Origin: Pseudactinotalea suaedae
GTDB taxonomy: Bacteria > Actinomycetota > Actinomycetes > Actinomycetales > Beutenbergiaceae
DNA length: 64,000 bases
Direction of reading: 5' to 3'
Assembly (NCBI RefSeq): GCF_009733815.1
Contig: NZ_WNXY01000001.1
Coordinates: 496,001 to 560,000 of the forward strand
Below are positions 6,514 through 21,785 of the stretch, piece after piece (within the stretch, counting starts at the first letter, position 1; each line of letters begins with the position of its first letter). Both the position numbers and the translations under genes were made by a program. A model generated the notes under the pieces. It was not told where the DNA came from. It was given only the letters and a program-made list of their open reading frames with translations, and did no database searches.

Positions 6514-8928
6514 GTGCAGCCAGTCGCCGCAGTCGCCACAGCCGCCCCGCCGCCCGGGCTGACCTCAGCCGACGTCGCCGCGCGGGTGTCCGCCGGCAAG
6601 GTCAACGTCACCGACGACACGTCCTCGCGCAGCCTGGGGGAGATCCTCCGCGGGAACCTGTTCACGCTCTTCAACGCGATCCTCGGAACGGCCCTGGTGG
6701 TCGTGCTCGCGGTCGGGGCGTGGAAGGACGCGGTCTTCGGGTTCGTGCTGCTCTTCAACACGCTGATCGGTGCGGTCACCGAGTACCGCGCCAAGCGCAC
6801 GCTCGACCGGCTCGCGATCCTCAACCAGTCCGAGGTCACCGTGATCCGGGACGGCGCCGAGCTCCGGGTGCCGATGCGTGAGGTCGTGCTCGACGAGGTG
6901 ATGCGCCTGACCCTGGGCGACCAGGTCCCCGCGGACGGCGAGGTGCTCACCTCCTCCGGGCTCGAGGTCGACGAGTCGATGCTCACCGGCGAGAGCGAGC
7001 CCGTCGACAAGGCGCCGGGAGATCCCGTGCTGTCCGGGTCGGCGGTGGTGGCGGGAGCTGCCGTGGTCCGCGCCACCAGGGTCGGGCAGGACGCCTACGC
7101 GCAGAAGCTCACCTCCCAGGTCAAGCAGTTCTCGCTCGTGGGGTCCGAGCTGCGCAACGGCATCAACAAGGTGCTCGTGGTGATCTCCTGGGTGATCGTC
7201 CCGATCGCGTTCCTGCTGTTCTGGAGCCAGATCCGCAACGAGGGCGGGTTCCAGGTCGCGTTCGCGGGGGACGGGTGGCGCGACGCCGTGGTGCAGGCGG
7301 TCGCCGGCATCGTCGGCATGGTCCCGGAAGGGCTGGTGCTGCTGACCTCGATCAACTTCGCGCTCGCCGCCGTCATCCTCGCCAGGCGCAGGGTGCTGAT
7401 CCAGGAGCTGCCGGCCGTCGAGGTGCTCGCGCGCGTGGACGTGCTCTGCCTCGACAAGACCGGCACGATCACCGACGGCAGCGTCGAGCTCGACGAGCTG
7501 GTCGAGCTCGAGCCGGTGGCGGGGGCACGGGAGCTGCTCGCGGCCGTGGCGCGGGAGCCCGACGCCTCCCCGAGCGCCGCGGCGATCGCGCCCGGCCTCG
7601 CCGATGTCGCCACGGTGGCTCAGCAGGTCGTGGTCCCGTTCAGCTCGGCCCGCAAGTGGAGCGGGCACCGTGCCGAGTCGGGCACCTGGGTGCTCGGCGC
7701 ACCCGAGGTGCTGCTCGCCTCACGAGCCGCCGACGACGGCGTGGTCACCCGGGTGCTCGAGCTCGCCACGAGCGGAGCTCGGGTGCTGCTGCTCGCTCAC
7801 GTGCCGGGGGAGGAGCCGCTCGACCACCACAGCGTGCCCGAGGACCTGCGTCCGGCGCTGCTGGCGGTGCTGCGGGAACGGGTGCGGCCGGACGCCGCCG
7901 AGACGCTGGCGTACTTCGCGATGCAGGACGTCGAGGTCAAGGTGATCTCGGGCGACAACCCAGCCACGGTGGGCAGGATCGCCGACTCGGTCGGCCTGCA
8001 GGGCGGTGCCGGCATCGACGCGCGCACGTTGCCGAAGGACCGCGAGTCGCTGCGCGTGGCGATGCGGGAGGGACGGGTGTTCGGCCGCGTGAGCCCCGAG
8101 CAGAAGCGTGCCTTCGTGCACGCGCTGCAGGACGACGGTCGCACGGTCGCGATGACCGGTGACGGCGTCAACGACGCCCTGGCGCTCAAGGAGGCCGACC
8201 TCGGCATCGCGATGGGCAACGGTGCGGCCGCGACCAAGGCGGTCGCACGGGTGGTGCTGCTCGACGGGACGTTCTCCACGCTGCCCGGTGTGGTCGCCGA
8301 GGGGCGACGGGTGATCGCGAACATGGAGCGCGTCGCGGCGCTGTTCCTGACCAAGACGACGTACGCGGTGCTGCTCGCCGTCGTCGTCGCGCTGGTGGCG
8401 TGGCCCTACCCGTTCCTGCCCCGGCACCTCACCCTCGTCGGCGCGCTGACGATCGGGACCCCGGCCTTCTTCCTCGCGCTCGCGCCGAACAACCAGCGGT
8501 ACCGGAAGGGCTTCCTCGACCGGGTGCTGCAGCTGGCGGTGCCGTGCGGGCTGATCTGCGGCTCCGGGGTGCTGGTGGTCTACGGCACGCTGCACCTGCG
8601 TGGCGAGACGCTCCAGGCGAGCACGGGTGCCACCCTGACGCTGATCCTGATGGCGCTCTGGCTGCTGGCGATCCTGGCGCGGCCGTGGAGCTGGTGGCGG
8701 CTCACCCTGGTCGCCGCCATGGCGCTCGGAGCGGTGCTCGCGGTCGGGATCCCGTTCGTTCGCGACTTCTTCGCCCTCGAGTGGCCCGCGGGCCCGACCG
8801 CGCAGCTGATCGTCGTCGTCGGGGTGATCGGCGCCGGACTCATCGAGCTGGTGTACCGGTTGCGCGAGCGCAGGTCGGCGCGGATCGGCACGTCGTCGGC
8901 GGATGGCGAGCCCGTCCCGGAACGATGA
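6514..8928 (+). CDS. Cation-translocating P-type ATPase, CtpE-like
   Basis: This 804-residue membrane ATPase has the standard order: N-terminal 'PGLTSADVAARV' cytoplasmic stretch, two membrane helices, actuator domain with TGES (about 165-170), and two more helices with 'GMVPEGLVLLTSINFALA' (ion-site Pro-Glu-Gly). The phosphorylation motif DKTGT follows (Asp314), then the nucleotide domain, the hinge 'TGDGVNDALALKEADLGIAMG' and a six-helix C-terminal group. The PEGL site and overall length resemble mycobacterial CtpE, linked to calcium uptake, rather than heavy-metal or potassium pumps; the ion here is inferred. I chose the GTG at 6514 because the TACGCT -10 hexamer sits 6 bases before it; an upstream ATG would add 14 poorly conserved residues. 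No heavy-metal CXXC motif is seen. Confidence 0.9.
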   Translation: MQPVAAVATAAPPPGLTSADVAARVSAGKVNVTDDTSSRSLGEILRGNLFTLFNAILGTALVVVLAVGAWKDAVFGFVLLFNTLIGAVTEYRAKRTLDRLAILNQSEVTVIRDGAELRVPMREVVLDEVMRLTLGDQVPADGEVLTSSGLEVDESMLTGESEPVDKAPGDPVLSGSAVVAGAAVVRATRVGQDAYAQKLTSQVKQFSLVGSELRNGINKVLVVISWVIVPIAFLLFWSQIRNEGGFQVAFAGDGWRDAVVQAVAGIVGMVPEGLVLLTSINFALAAVILARRRVLIQELPAVEVLARVDVLCLDKTGTITDGSVELDELVELEPVAGARELLAAVAREPDASPSAAAIAPGLADVATVAQQVVVPFSSARKWSGHRAESGTWVLGAPEVLLASRAADDGVVTRVLELATSGARVLLLAHVPGEEPLDHHSVPEDLRPALLAVLRERVRPDAAETLAYFAMQDVEVKVISGDNPATVGRIADSVGLQGGAGIDARTLPKDRESLRVAMREGRVFGRVSPEQKRAFVHALQDDGRTVAMTGDGVNDALALKEADLGIAMGNGAAATKAVARVVLLDGTFSTLPGVVAEGRRVIANMERVAALFLTKTTYAVLLAVVVALVAWPYPFLPRHLTLVGALTIGTPAFFLALAPNNQRYRKGFLDRVLQLAVPCGLICGSGVLVVYGTLHLRGETLQASTGATLTLILMALWLLAILARPWSWWRLTLVAAMALGAVLAVGIPFVRDFFALEWPAGPTAQLIVVVGVIGAGLIELVYRLRERRSARIGTSSADGEPVPER

Positions 8929-9016
8929 GCGGGTGGGCAGGTCACCTTCCGGGCGTCCGAAGAGGAGGACGCGCCGGGCGATCGATGACACCCTGGAGTC
9001 GACTGGCCTGATAAGA

Positions 9017-9034
9017 TATCTCGATATCAAGATA
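9017..9034. promoter_or_regulatory. 18-bp palindromic operator upstream of acnA
   Basis: TATCTCGATATCAAGATA is an imperfect 18-bp palindrome with a single mismatched pair, in an AT-rich island unlike the surrounding DNA. It lies 71 bases before the aconitase GTG. Possible -10 hexamers flank it (TAAGAT 9012-9017, TAAGTT 9033-9038), so a bound regulator would block RNA polymerase. The cognate regulator is not identifiable here: no acnR-type TetR gene is adjacent. The 176-base gap 8929-9104 holds nothing else I can recognise. Confidence 0.6.
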
Positions 9035-9104
9035 AGTTCGGAAGTCGAGTCCTGCAGACGTGGCGAGCGACGCCGTCGGGCAGGAGCGACGGGATGGAGC
9101 AGCA

Positions 9105-11930
<2,826 letters not shown>

Positions 11931-11986
11931 GCACGTCCGAGCACACCGGCGAGCCGGAGCTGCCCACCAGCTCCGGCCGCTGGGAC

Positions 11987-13348
11987 GTGTTCCGTGACGG
12001 CCGTGGTCCGACCACGGCAGGCATCCTGCTCGTCATCACGGCGGTGGCGTTCGAGGGCATGGGCGTCGGCACCGCGATGCCGGACATCATGGCCGACGTC
12101 GGCACGCTCGAGACCTACGCGTGGCCGTTCGTGGCCTTCCTGGCCTCCTCGGTGCTGGCGACCGTGCTGGGTGGCCGCTGGGCGGATGCGCGCGGTCCCG
12201 CCGGACCGCTGGTCACCGGGGTCGCGGCGTTCGGCGTCGGGCTGGTCGCCGCCGGCACCGCCACGGCCCTGCCACAGCTGCTGGTCGGGCGCGCACTGCA
12301 GGGGCTGGGTGCGGGTTCGCTGACGGTCGCGGTGTTCGTGCTCGTCGCGCTGGCCTACCCGGTGCAGCTGCGGCCGGCGGTCTTCGGGTGGACCGCGACC
12401 GCCTGGGTGCTCCCGTCGCTGCTGGGACCGCCGGCTGCGGCGTACGTCACCGAGACGTGGTCCTGGCACTGGGTCTTCCTGGGCATCGTGCCGGTCGCGC
12501 TGCTGGCGCTGGTGATGATGTCGCGGGTGCTGCGGCGGCTGGGCTCCCAGCGCACCGATCGCGGGGACGGACCGCGGCCGGGCGGTCGCTGGTTGCTGGT
12601 CGCCGCACCGCTGGCAGCGGTCGGTGTCGCGGCCCTCAGCTGGGCCGGCGAGCGGCCCGGGCTCGCGGTGCTGCCCGTGGCGCTCGTGGCGCTGGCGGTG
12701 CTGATCCCGTCGGTGCTCCAGCTGGTGCCCGCCGGCACCCTGCTGGCCCGGCGCGGCGTCGCGTCCACGGTGCTGGCGCGCGGCCTGCTGGCCGGAACGT
12801 TCTTCGCGATGAACTCGTTCCTGCCGCTGATGCTGAACCGCCTCCACGACTGGTCGCTCACCGAAGCCGGCGCCGTGCTGATCGTGGGGTCGTTGGGCTG
12901 GTCCGCCGCCTCGACCTGGCAGGGCGGGCATCCGCTGCTGCCCCGCCACGTGCTCATGAGGGCGGCGTTCGGGCTGATCGCCCTCGGCATCGCGCTGGTG
13001 ATCCCGGTGACGCTGGGATGGGTCAGCCCGTGGGTCGCGTTCGTGGCGCAAGCCCTGGCCGGCTTCGGCATGGGGCTGGGGATGCCCGCGGTCTCGCTGC
13101 TCGTGATGGGTCACTCCGCACCGGGCGAGGTCGGCTTCAACACGGCGGCCGCGCAGATCCTCGACGGTCTCGCGACCGCCCTGCTGATCGGCGTGGGCGG
13201 TGCGCTCACGGCGCTGCTCGGGCTGGAGGCGGGGCTGACGGCGTTGTATGCCGCGCTCGTGGTCATCGTGCTGCTGGGCTCGTTCGTGGCACCGCGCACC
13301 GCGCTCACGTCCGCGCCCGCGCACCTGGGCGCGCCCGAGATCAGCTGA
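11987..13348 (+). CDS. MFS transporter
   Basis: This membrane transporter of about 453 residues has 12-14 hydrophobic segments. The motif-A-like loop 'GGRWADARGPAGPLVTG' follows segment 2, and 'VGRALQGLGAGSLTVAVFVL' resembles the drug:H+ antiporter (DHA2-like) families. The substrate is unknown. The start is uncertain: GTG at 11987 begins right before the first conserved helix and lacks a ribosome-binding site. The frame stays open upstream to a CTG at 11927 overlapping the acnA stop, which would add a 20-residue hydrophilic N-terminus ending 'SSGRWDV'. Its 3' end overlaps the convergent dehydrogenase by 8 bases, with the two stops forming the palindrome TCAGCTGA. Confidence 0.85.
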   Translation: MFRDGRGPTTAGILLVITAVAFEGMGVGTAMPDIMADVGTLETYAWPFVAFLASSVLATVLGGRWADARGPAGPLVTGVAAFGVGLVAAGTATALPQLLVGRALQGLGAGSLTVAVFVLVALAYPVQLRPAVFGWTATAWVLPSLLGPPAAAYVTETWSWHWVFLGIVPVALLALVMMSRVLRRLGSQRTDRGDGPRPGGRWLLVAAPLAAVGVAALSWAGERPGLAVLPVALVALAVLIPSVLQLVPAGTLLARRGVASTVLARGLLAGTFFAMNSFLPLMLNRLHDWSLTEAGAVLIVGSLGWSAASTWQGGHPLLPRHVLMRAAFGLIALGIALVIPVTLGWVSPWVAFVAQALAGFGMGLGMPAVSLLVMGHSAPGEVGFNTAAAQILDGLATALLIGVGGALTALLGLEAGLTALYAALVVIVLLGSFVAPRTALTSAPAHLGAPEIS

Positions 13349-14339
13349 GGCGGACGAGGACCTTCCCGGAGGCGTCGGAGTCGGCCGCGATCGCGAAGGC
13401 GTCCAGGATCTCCTCGAGCCCGCGCTCGTGGGTGACGACCTGCTCGATCGAGGGGGTCGCGGCCAGCATGGCGATCGCGTCGTCGATCTCGTCGTCGTAG
13501 CGGAACGTGCCGCGGAGCTGGATCTCCTTGGAGACGATCGGCGCGAGGTTGACCGGGCGGTCCTCGTTCGGCACGTTGCCCACCTGCACCACGACGCCCC
13601 CGGGGGCGCAGGCACGCAGCAGCGCGTGCAGCGTCTGAGGCAGTCCGGCGCACTCCAGGACCACGTCGAACCGCGACTCGGGGAGCGGGGTCTGCGCGAC
13701 GTCGACCACCTCGGTCACGCCGAGTGCCCGCGCACGTGCGAGCGGCCCCGGGCGGACGTCCGTGCACCACACCTGCGCCGCACCCGCGGCGAGCGCGCCC
13801 GCGGCGGCCAGCAACCCGATCGGGCCGGATCCGGACACCAGCACCGAGCGACCCTGCACGCCGCCCGCGACCGTGATCGCGTGCAGCCCCACCGCGAGCG
13901 GTTCCACCAGGGCGGCGCGACGCAGCGGCAACGACGCCGGCAGCGGTCGTACCTGCTCGGTGGTGACGACCATGTGGTCGGACATCGCCCCCTGGGTGTG
14001 CGGTGACGTCGAGGCGCTGCCGAGGAAGGTCCCGCCGGGCCAGGTGGGTCGGGCGCCCGACGACGGCGGCCCCCACGTCGCGGGGTGCACGGTCACCGGC
14101 GTCCCGGGCGCGAACCGGCCCGAGGGATCCAGGTCGATCGTCCCCGACATCTCGTGCCCGGGGATCAGCGGCTCGACGATCCGGAAGATCCCGGCCGCGC
14201 CGTCGGAGAAGTAGTGGAGGTCGGACCCGCAGATCCCCACGTACGCGGGTCGGATCCGCACCTGGCCATGTCCCGGGACGGGTGTGGGGACCTCCTCGAT
14301 CCGCAGGTCCTGCTTGCCGTGAATCCTCGCTGCGCGCAC
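13341..14339 (-). CDS. Zinc-dependent alcohol/polyol dehydrogenase (MDR family)
   Basis: This 332-residue medium-chain dehydrogenase/reductase resembles L-idonate 5-dehydrogenase and sorbitol dehydrogenases. Catalytic zinc ligands are visible: Cys37 ('GICGSDLHYF'), His62-Glu63 ('PGHEMSG') and Glu146 ('LVEPLAVGLHA'). The NAD(P)-binding motif is 'VSGSGPIGLLAAAGAL' near 168. The lobe that normally carries four structural-zinc cysteines reads 'GARPTWPGGTFLGSASTSPH' with no cysteine, so that zinc is lost. GTG start 8 bases after a TAGGAT hexamer (leaderless). The substrate is probably a sugar alcohol or sugar acid; this is inferred. Confidence 0.88.
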   Translation of the reverse strand: MRAARIHGKQDLRIEEVPTPVPGHGQVRIRPAYVGICGSDLHYFSDGAAGIFRIVEPLIPGHEMSGTIDLDPSGRFAPGTPVTVHPATWGPPSSGARPTWPGGTFLGSASTSPHTQGAMSDHMVVTTEQVRPLPASLPLRRAALVEPLAVGLHAITVAGGVQGRSVLVSGSGPIGLLAAAGALAAGAAQVWCTDVRPGPLARARALGVTEVVDVAQTPLPESRFDVVLECAGLPQTLHALLRACAPGGVVVQVGNVPNEDRPVNLAPIVSKEIQLRGTFRYDDEIDDAIAMLAATPSIEQVVTHERGLEEILDAFAIAADSDASGKVLVRLS

Positions 14340-14347
14340 GAGCGCTG

Positions 14348-14353
14348 ATCCTA
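14348..14353 (-). promoter_or_regulatory. -10 hexamer TAGGAT, leaderless dehydrogenase
   Basis: On the minus strand TAGGAT is followed after 8 bases by the GTG at 14339. No Shine-Dalgarno sequence is present. It fits the recurrent TANNNT-N6-8-start pattern of this window. Confidence 0.45.
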
Positions 14354-14369
14354 CTGACGACCGATGTCG

Positions 14370-15295
14370 CTATCCCAGCTGGACCGGCAGCAGCCCCGCT
14401 CGGGTCCGCGAGGCGATCTGCTGCAGGGCTTCGCGCAGCTCGGGGAAGCGGAACGTGAAGCCGTCCTCGAGGAGGACGCCGGGATGCACCCAGCGGCTCT
14501 TGAGCACGAGCTCAGGCTCGGTCCGGATCACCCGGCCGCCGAGCTCGAGCAGCCACCGCGGCTCCGGGATGCCGAACGGTGCTCCGAAGACCTCCCGCAT
14601 CTGCGCCATCAGCTCGGCGTTGGTGACCGGGTTGGGCGTCGCGACGTTGACCGGGCCGGACCGGTCGGGGCTCGCGCACAGGTGGTCGATCGCGCGCGCG
14701 ACGTCCTCGACGTGCACCCAGCTGAACATCTGGCCGCCGTCGCCCATCGGGCCGCCGAAGCCCATCCGGGTCAGGTTGATGATCGGGTTGATCGCGCCGC
14801 CGCCCGCCCCGAGCACGATCGACATGCGGAGCGCGACCGTGCGTACGTGGGCCGGCGCGCCCGCGAGCTCCCGCTCCCAGGCGCGAGCCACCTCCACGGA
14901 GAACCCGCTGCCCAGCTCGCCGTCGCGCTCGTCCTGCGGGCGATCCCGGGCGTCGCGGTAGATCGTGCCGGTGCTCGAGCTGATCCAGACCGGTGGCGCC
15001 GATGCCGTGAGGTGCAGCGCCCGGGCGAGCTGCGCCGTCGTCCGCACGCGCGAGGAGAAGATCAGATCGGCGTTGCGCTTGTTGTACCGGCAGCTGACCG
15101 AGCGTCCGGCCAGGTTGATGAGGACGTCGGCGCCCTCCAGCACCCGCGCGACCTCCGCGTCGTCACCCCAGCGCGCATCGGCTGCGGCACCCCGACCGAT
15201 CGTCCGGACCTGCGTGCCGCGATGCCGCAGCCGGGCCGTGAGGTACCGGCCGATGTAGCCGGAGGCGCCCGCGACGACCGCCGTGCGGATCCGGC

Positions 15296-15299
<4 letters not shown>
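14370..15299 (-). CDS. TIGR01777/SDR39U1-family NAD-dependent epimerase
   Basis: This 309-residue atypical short-chain dehydrogenase has the nucleotide-binding motif 'VVAGASGYIGRYLTARL' at the N-terminus, a central 'SRVRTTAQLARAL...SSSTGTIYRD' substrate region, and the C-terminal DUF1731 domain ('PRWLLELGGRVIRTEPELVLKSRWVHPG'). This is the arrangement of E. coli YfcH and human SDR39U1. The substrate is unknown. The ATG at 15299 overlaps the stop of the upstream S9 peptidase by 4 bases (ATGA), so it is the last gene of the guaB1 - peptidase - SDR operon. Confidence 0.9.
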
Positions 15300-18811
<3,512 letters not shown>

Positions 18812-20920
18812 GTGACGAGCGCCACGTCGACGGGACGCACCTTTCGGCCCGAGGTCCAGGGTCTGCGCGCCGTCGCGGTGGGCCTGGTCGTGCTCTACCA
18901 CTTCTGGCCGCAGCGCCTCACGGGCGGGTTCGTCGGCGTCGACGTGTTCTTCGTGATCTCGGGCTTCCTCATCACCTCCCACCTGTTGCGCGAGGCGACC
19001 AGGGACGGCACGATCTCGCTGCGCGACTTCTGGGCGCGGCGCATCCGGCGGCTGCTGCCCGCCTCGCTGCTGGTGCTGGCGGTCTGCGCGGTGGCGGCGT
19101 ACGTGTGGGTGTACCCGACGCAGTGGGGGAGCACCGCGCGGGCGCTGATCGCCAGCGCCCTGTACGTGCAGAACTGGGCCCTGGCCGCCGACTCGGTGGA
19201 CTACCTCGCGCTGGGCACCGCCCCGACGATCGCGCAGCACTTCTGGTCGTTGTCGGTCGAGGAGCAGTTCTACGTGCTGTGGCCGCTGCTGCTCGTGGCC
19301 GGGCTCGCGCTGGCGCGCCGGTTCAGGCCGGGGACGCCGCCGGTCCGCACGGCCGCGATCGTCATCGCGGTGGTGGGGCTGGCGTCCTTCGCCGTGTCGG
19401 TCGTGATGACGGCGCGCGAGCCCGCCTGGGCGTACTTCGCGACACCGACACGGATCTGGGAGCTCGCCCTCGGTGCGGGTCTCGCGCTGCTGCCGGTCCG
19501 GCTGGTCCCGCGAGCGCGGGTCGTGCTCGGGTGGGCGGGAGTCGTCGCGATCGTGGGCAGCGCCGTGGTGCTCGACGGCGAGACGGCGTTCCCGGGCTGG
19601 GTCGCCGCGGTGCCGACGCTGGGCGCGGTGGCCGTGATCGCGGCCGGAGCGACCGGTTCCCGGGTCGGCGCCGACCGGTGGCTGAGCCTGCCACCTGCGA
19701 CGTTCCTGGGAGACGTCTCCTACGCGGTGTACCTGTGGCACTGGCCGGTGGTGGTGATCGCGCCGCTGGCGCTGGCGCGGCAGCTGGGGTGGTCCGAGAA
19801 GATCGTCGCGATCCTGCTCGTGGTCCTGGTGTCGTGGGCCACCAAGGTCGGGGTCGAGGACCGGTTCCGGCGACCTCGGCCCCGGGCGTCGACCGCGCCC
19901 CGGCGCGCCGGCACCCGTCGCACCTTCGTCCTCGCGGGCGCGGGGATGGCCGTGGTGCTCGCGCTCGGCCTCGGGCTGCGGCTGCAGCAGGACCTGCGGG
20001 TCGCCGCTGCCGCCGAGGCGGCGGCAGCCCTGCCGGAGGAGTGCCTGGGACCCGGCGCGCTGGCCGATCCCGAGGCGTGCGGCGGTGTCATGGGCGAGGG
20101 TCTGCTGCTCGTCTCGCCGCCCGAGGCGGTGGCGCTGCAGAACGAGGAGCCGCCGGGCTCGGACTGCCAGCAGAACGGTCACGGGACCGCGGTCCTGACC
20201 TGCGCGGTCGGTTCGGCCGACGCCGACGCGCCGCTCGTCGTGGTGGTCGGTGACTCGCACGCCACCCAGTGGCTCCCCGCGTTCGACCGGCTGGGGCAGG
20301 AGCACGGCTTCCGCGTCGAGTCGTTCACCAAGTCGAGCTGTCCGCCCACGGCCGCAGCGCGGGTCGTCGACACCGAGGACGGTGACGCCGAGGCCGAGTC
20401 CTGCCGTGCCTGGCTCGCCGAGGTGGCGCGGGTGGTGGCGGCCGCGCAGCCGGACCTCGTGGTCGTGACCGCGTACTCCTCGGTCTACGGCTACCGGCCG
20501 CCGGCCGACGACCTGCTCGGCGCGGCGTCCGACCTCACGGAGGACGCCGCGGTCGACGGCTATGCGCTGCTCTGGCAGGGGTGGGTCGATCAGGGCATCG
20601 AGGTCGCCGCCATCGCCGCCGTACCCCGGACCCAGGGCGAGGTCGTGCCCGACTGCCTCGCGGGGCACCCGCGCGACTACGCGGCGTGCGCGACGCCACG
20701 CGCCGAGTCGCTGCCGCCCGACCCGCTGGTGGCGGCGGCCGAGCGGAGCGGCGTCGCCGTGGTCGACCTGACGGAGCAGTTCTGCGACGAGACGACCTGC
20801 TACCCGGTGGTCGGCAACGTGATCGTGTACCGGGACTACAGCCACCTGTCGGTGGAGTACGCACGCGCGCTAGCGCCCTACCTCGGCACCGCGCTCGACG
20901 GTCTCGTCCCGGTCGGGTGA
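18812..20920 (+). CDS. Acyltransferase-3 / SGNH-hydrolase fusion (OafA-like)
   Basis: This 702-residue integral membrane O-acyltransferase probably acetylates a cell-surface glycan. The N-terminal acyltransferase-3 domain (about 8-360) begins 'FRPEVQGLRAVAVGLVVLYHF', has the 'GFVGVDVFFVISGFLIT' signature and the 'SLSVEEQFYVLWPLLL' motif, and spans about ten helices. An eleventh helix near residue 385 leads to an extracytoplasmic SGNH domain with 'VVVVGDSHATQW' (block I, Ser nucleophile, about 475) and a C-terminal Asp-x-x-His equivalent in 'YRDYSHLSVEYA'. GTG start follows TACCCT by 8 bases. No glycan genes are adjacent, so the substrate is unknown. Confidence 0.92.
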   Translation: MTSATSTGRTFRPEVQGLRAVAVGLVVLYHFWPQRLTGGFVGVDVFFVISGFLITSHLLREATRDGTISLRDFWARRIRRLLPASLLVLAVCAVAAYVWVYPTQWGSTARALIASALYVQNWALAADSVDYLALGTAPTIAQHFWSLSVEEQFYVLWPLLLVAGLALARRFRPGTPPVRTAAIVIAVVGLASFAVSVVMTAREPAWAYFATPTRIWELALGAGLALLPVRLVPRARVVLGWAGVVAIVGSAVVLDGETAFPGWVAAVPTLGAVAVIAAGATGSRVGADRWLSLPPATFLGDVSYAVYLWHWPVVVIAPLALARQLGWSEKIVAILLVVLVSWATKVGVEDRFRRPRPRASTAPRRAGTRRTFVLAGAGMAVVLALGLGLRLQQDLRVAAAAEAAAALPEECLGPGALADPEACGGVMGEGLLLVSPPEAVALQNEEPPGSDCQQNGHGTAVLTCAVGSADADAPLVVVVGDSHATQWLPAFDRLGQEHGFRVESFTKSSCPPTAAARVVDTEDGDAEAESCRAWLAEVARVVAAAQPDLVVVTAYSSVYGYRPPADDLLGAASDLTEDAAVDGYALLWQGWVDQGIEVAAIAAVPRTQGEVVPDCLAGHPRDYAACATPRAESLPPDPLVAAAERSGVAVVDLTEQFCDETTCYPVVGNVIVYRDYSHLSVEYARALAPYLGTALDGLVPVG

Positions 20921-20929
20921 GCGCGCCCC

Positions 20930-21784
20930 TCAGCCCTTCACGGCGCCGTCGGAGGTGCCCATGATCCGCTTCTGGAACACGAAGAAGAGGATCGCGACCG
21001 GGATCGTCATCAGCGCGGCTGCCCCCATCTTGAGCGGGTAGTCGGCAGAGGAGCCCAACGCTCCCGACGTCAGGGACGCCACGCCTCGGGTGAGGTTGAA
21101 GAGGTCGCGGTCGCTCGCCGCCACGATGAAGTGCGACAGCTCGTTCCAGGAGCCCTGGAAGCTGAGGATCGTGATCGTGATGAGAGCCGGTCGGGCCATC
21201 GGCAGCACGACCGACCAGAACACCCGGAACGGCCCGGCGCCGTCGATGCGTGCTGCCTCTTCCACCGAGGCGGGGATCGACTCGAAGTAGTTCTTCATGA
21301 TGAACACACCGGCTGCGTCGACCAGCAGCGGCAGGATCAGCCCGGCGAAGGTGTTGTAGATGCCGAGCGTGTTGATCACGAGGAACTTCGGGATCAGCAG
21401 CACCACACCGGGTACCGCCATCACCGCCACCAGGCAGCTGAACACCAGCCCACGGCCGGGGAAGCGCAGGCGCGCGAGCGCATAGCCCGCGAGCGAGTTG
21501 AAGAACACCCGTCCCGCCGTCACGGCGAGGGTGACGACCACCGAGTTGCGGAACCAGAGCGGGTAGTCGGAGGAGCCGAACAACCGCTGGTAGGCGTCGA
21601 CCGTCCACACCAGCGGCATGCCCAGAGGGTTCGCCACGGCGTCGGCGTTGCCCTTGAACGAGGTGAGCACCTGCACCACGAACGGGTAGATGTAGACGAC
21701 GGCCAGGAGGACCAGCACCGCCATCGTGACGGCGGTGCCCAGCCGCGACCCCTGGCCGGCCCGGTGGGTCGTGGTCGCCGCCAT
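20930..21784 (-). CDS. Carbohydrate ABC transporter permease (MalG type)
   Basis: This 284-residue inner-membrane permease has six predicted helices and the EAA coupling loop 'EEAARIDGAGPFRVFWSVVLPMARPAL' (split here: E-A-A then G about 10 residues on). 'SFQGSWNELSHFIVA' is typical of the second (MalG-like) sugar permease. I start it at the ATG at 21784, where GGGAGG lies 8 bases upstream, rather than an ATG 21 bases earlier. It is the last gene of the lacI - binding protein - permease - permease operon. No ATPase gene is present, so a shared MsiK-type ATPase encoded elsewhere is expected. Confidence 0.93.
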   Translation of the reverse strand: MAATTTHRAGQGSRLGTAVTMAVLVLLAVVYIYPFVVQVLTSFKGNADAVANPLGMPLVWTVDAYQRLFGSSDYPLWFRNSVVVTLAVTAGRVFFNSLAGYALARLRFPGRGLVFSCLVAVMAVPGVVLLIPKFLVINTLGIYNTFAGLILPLLVDAAGVFIMKNYFESIPASVEEAARIDGAGPFRVFWSVVLPMARPALITITILSFQGSWNELSHFIVAASDRDLFNLTRGVASLTSGALGSSADYPLKMGAAALMTIPVAILFFVFQKRIMGTSDGAVKG

Positions 21785-21785
21785 G

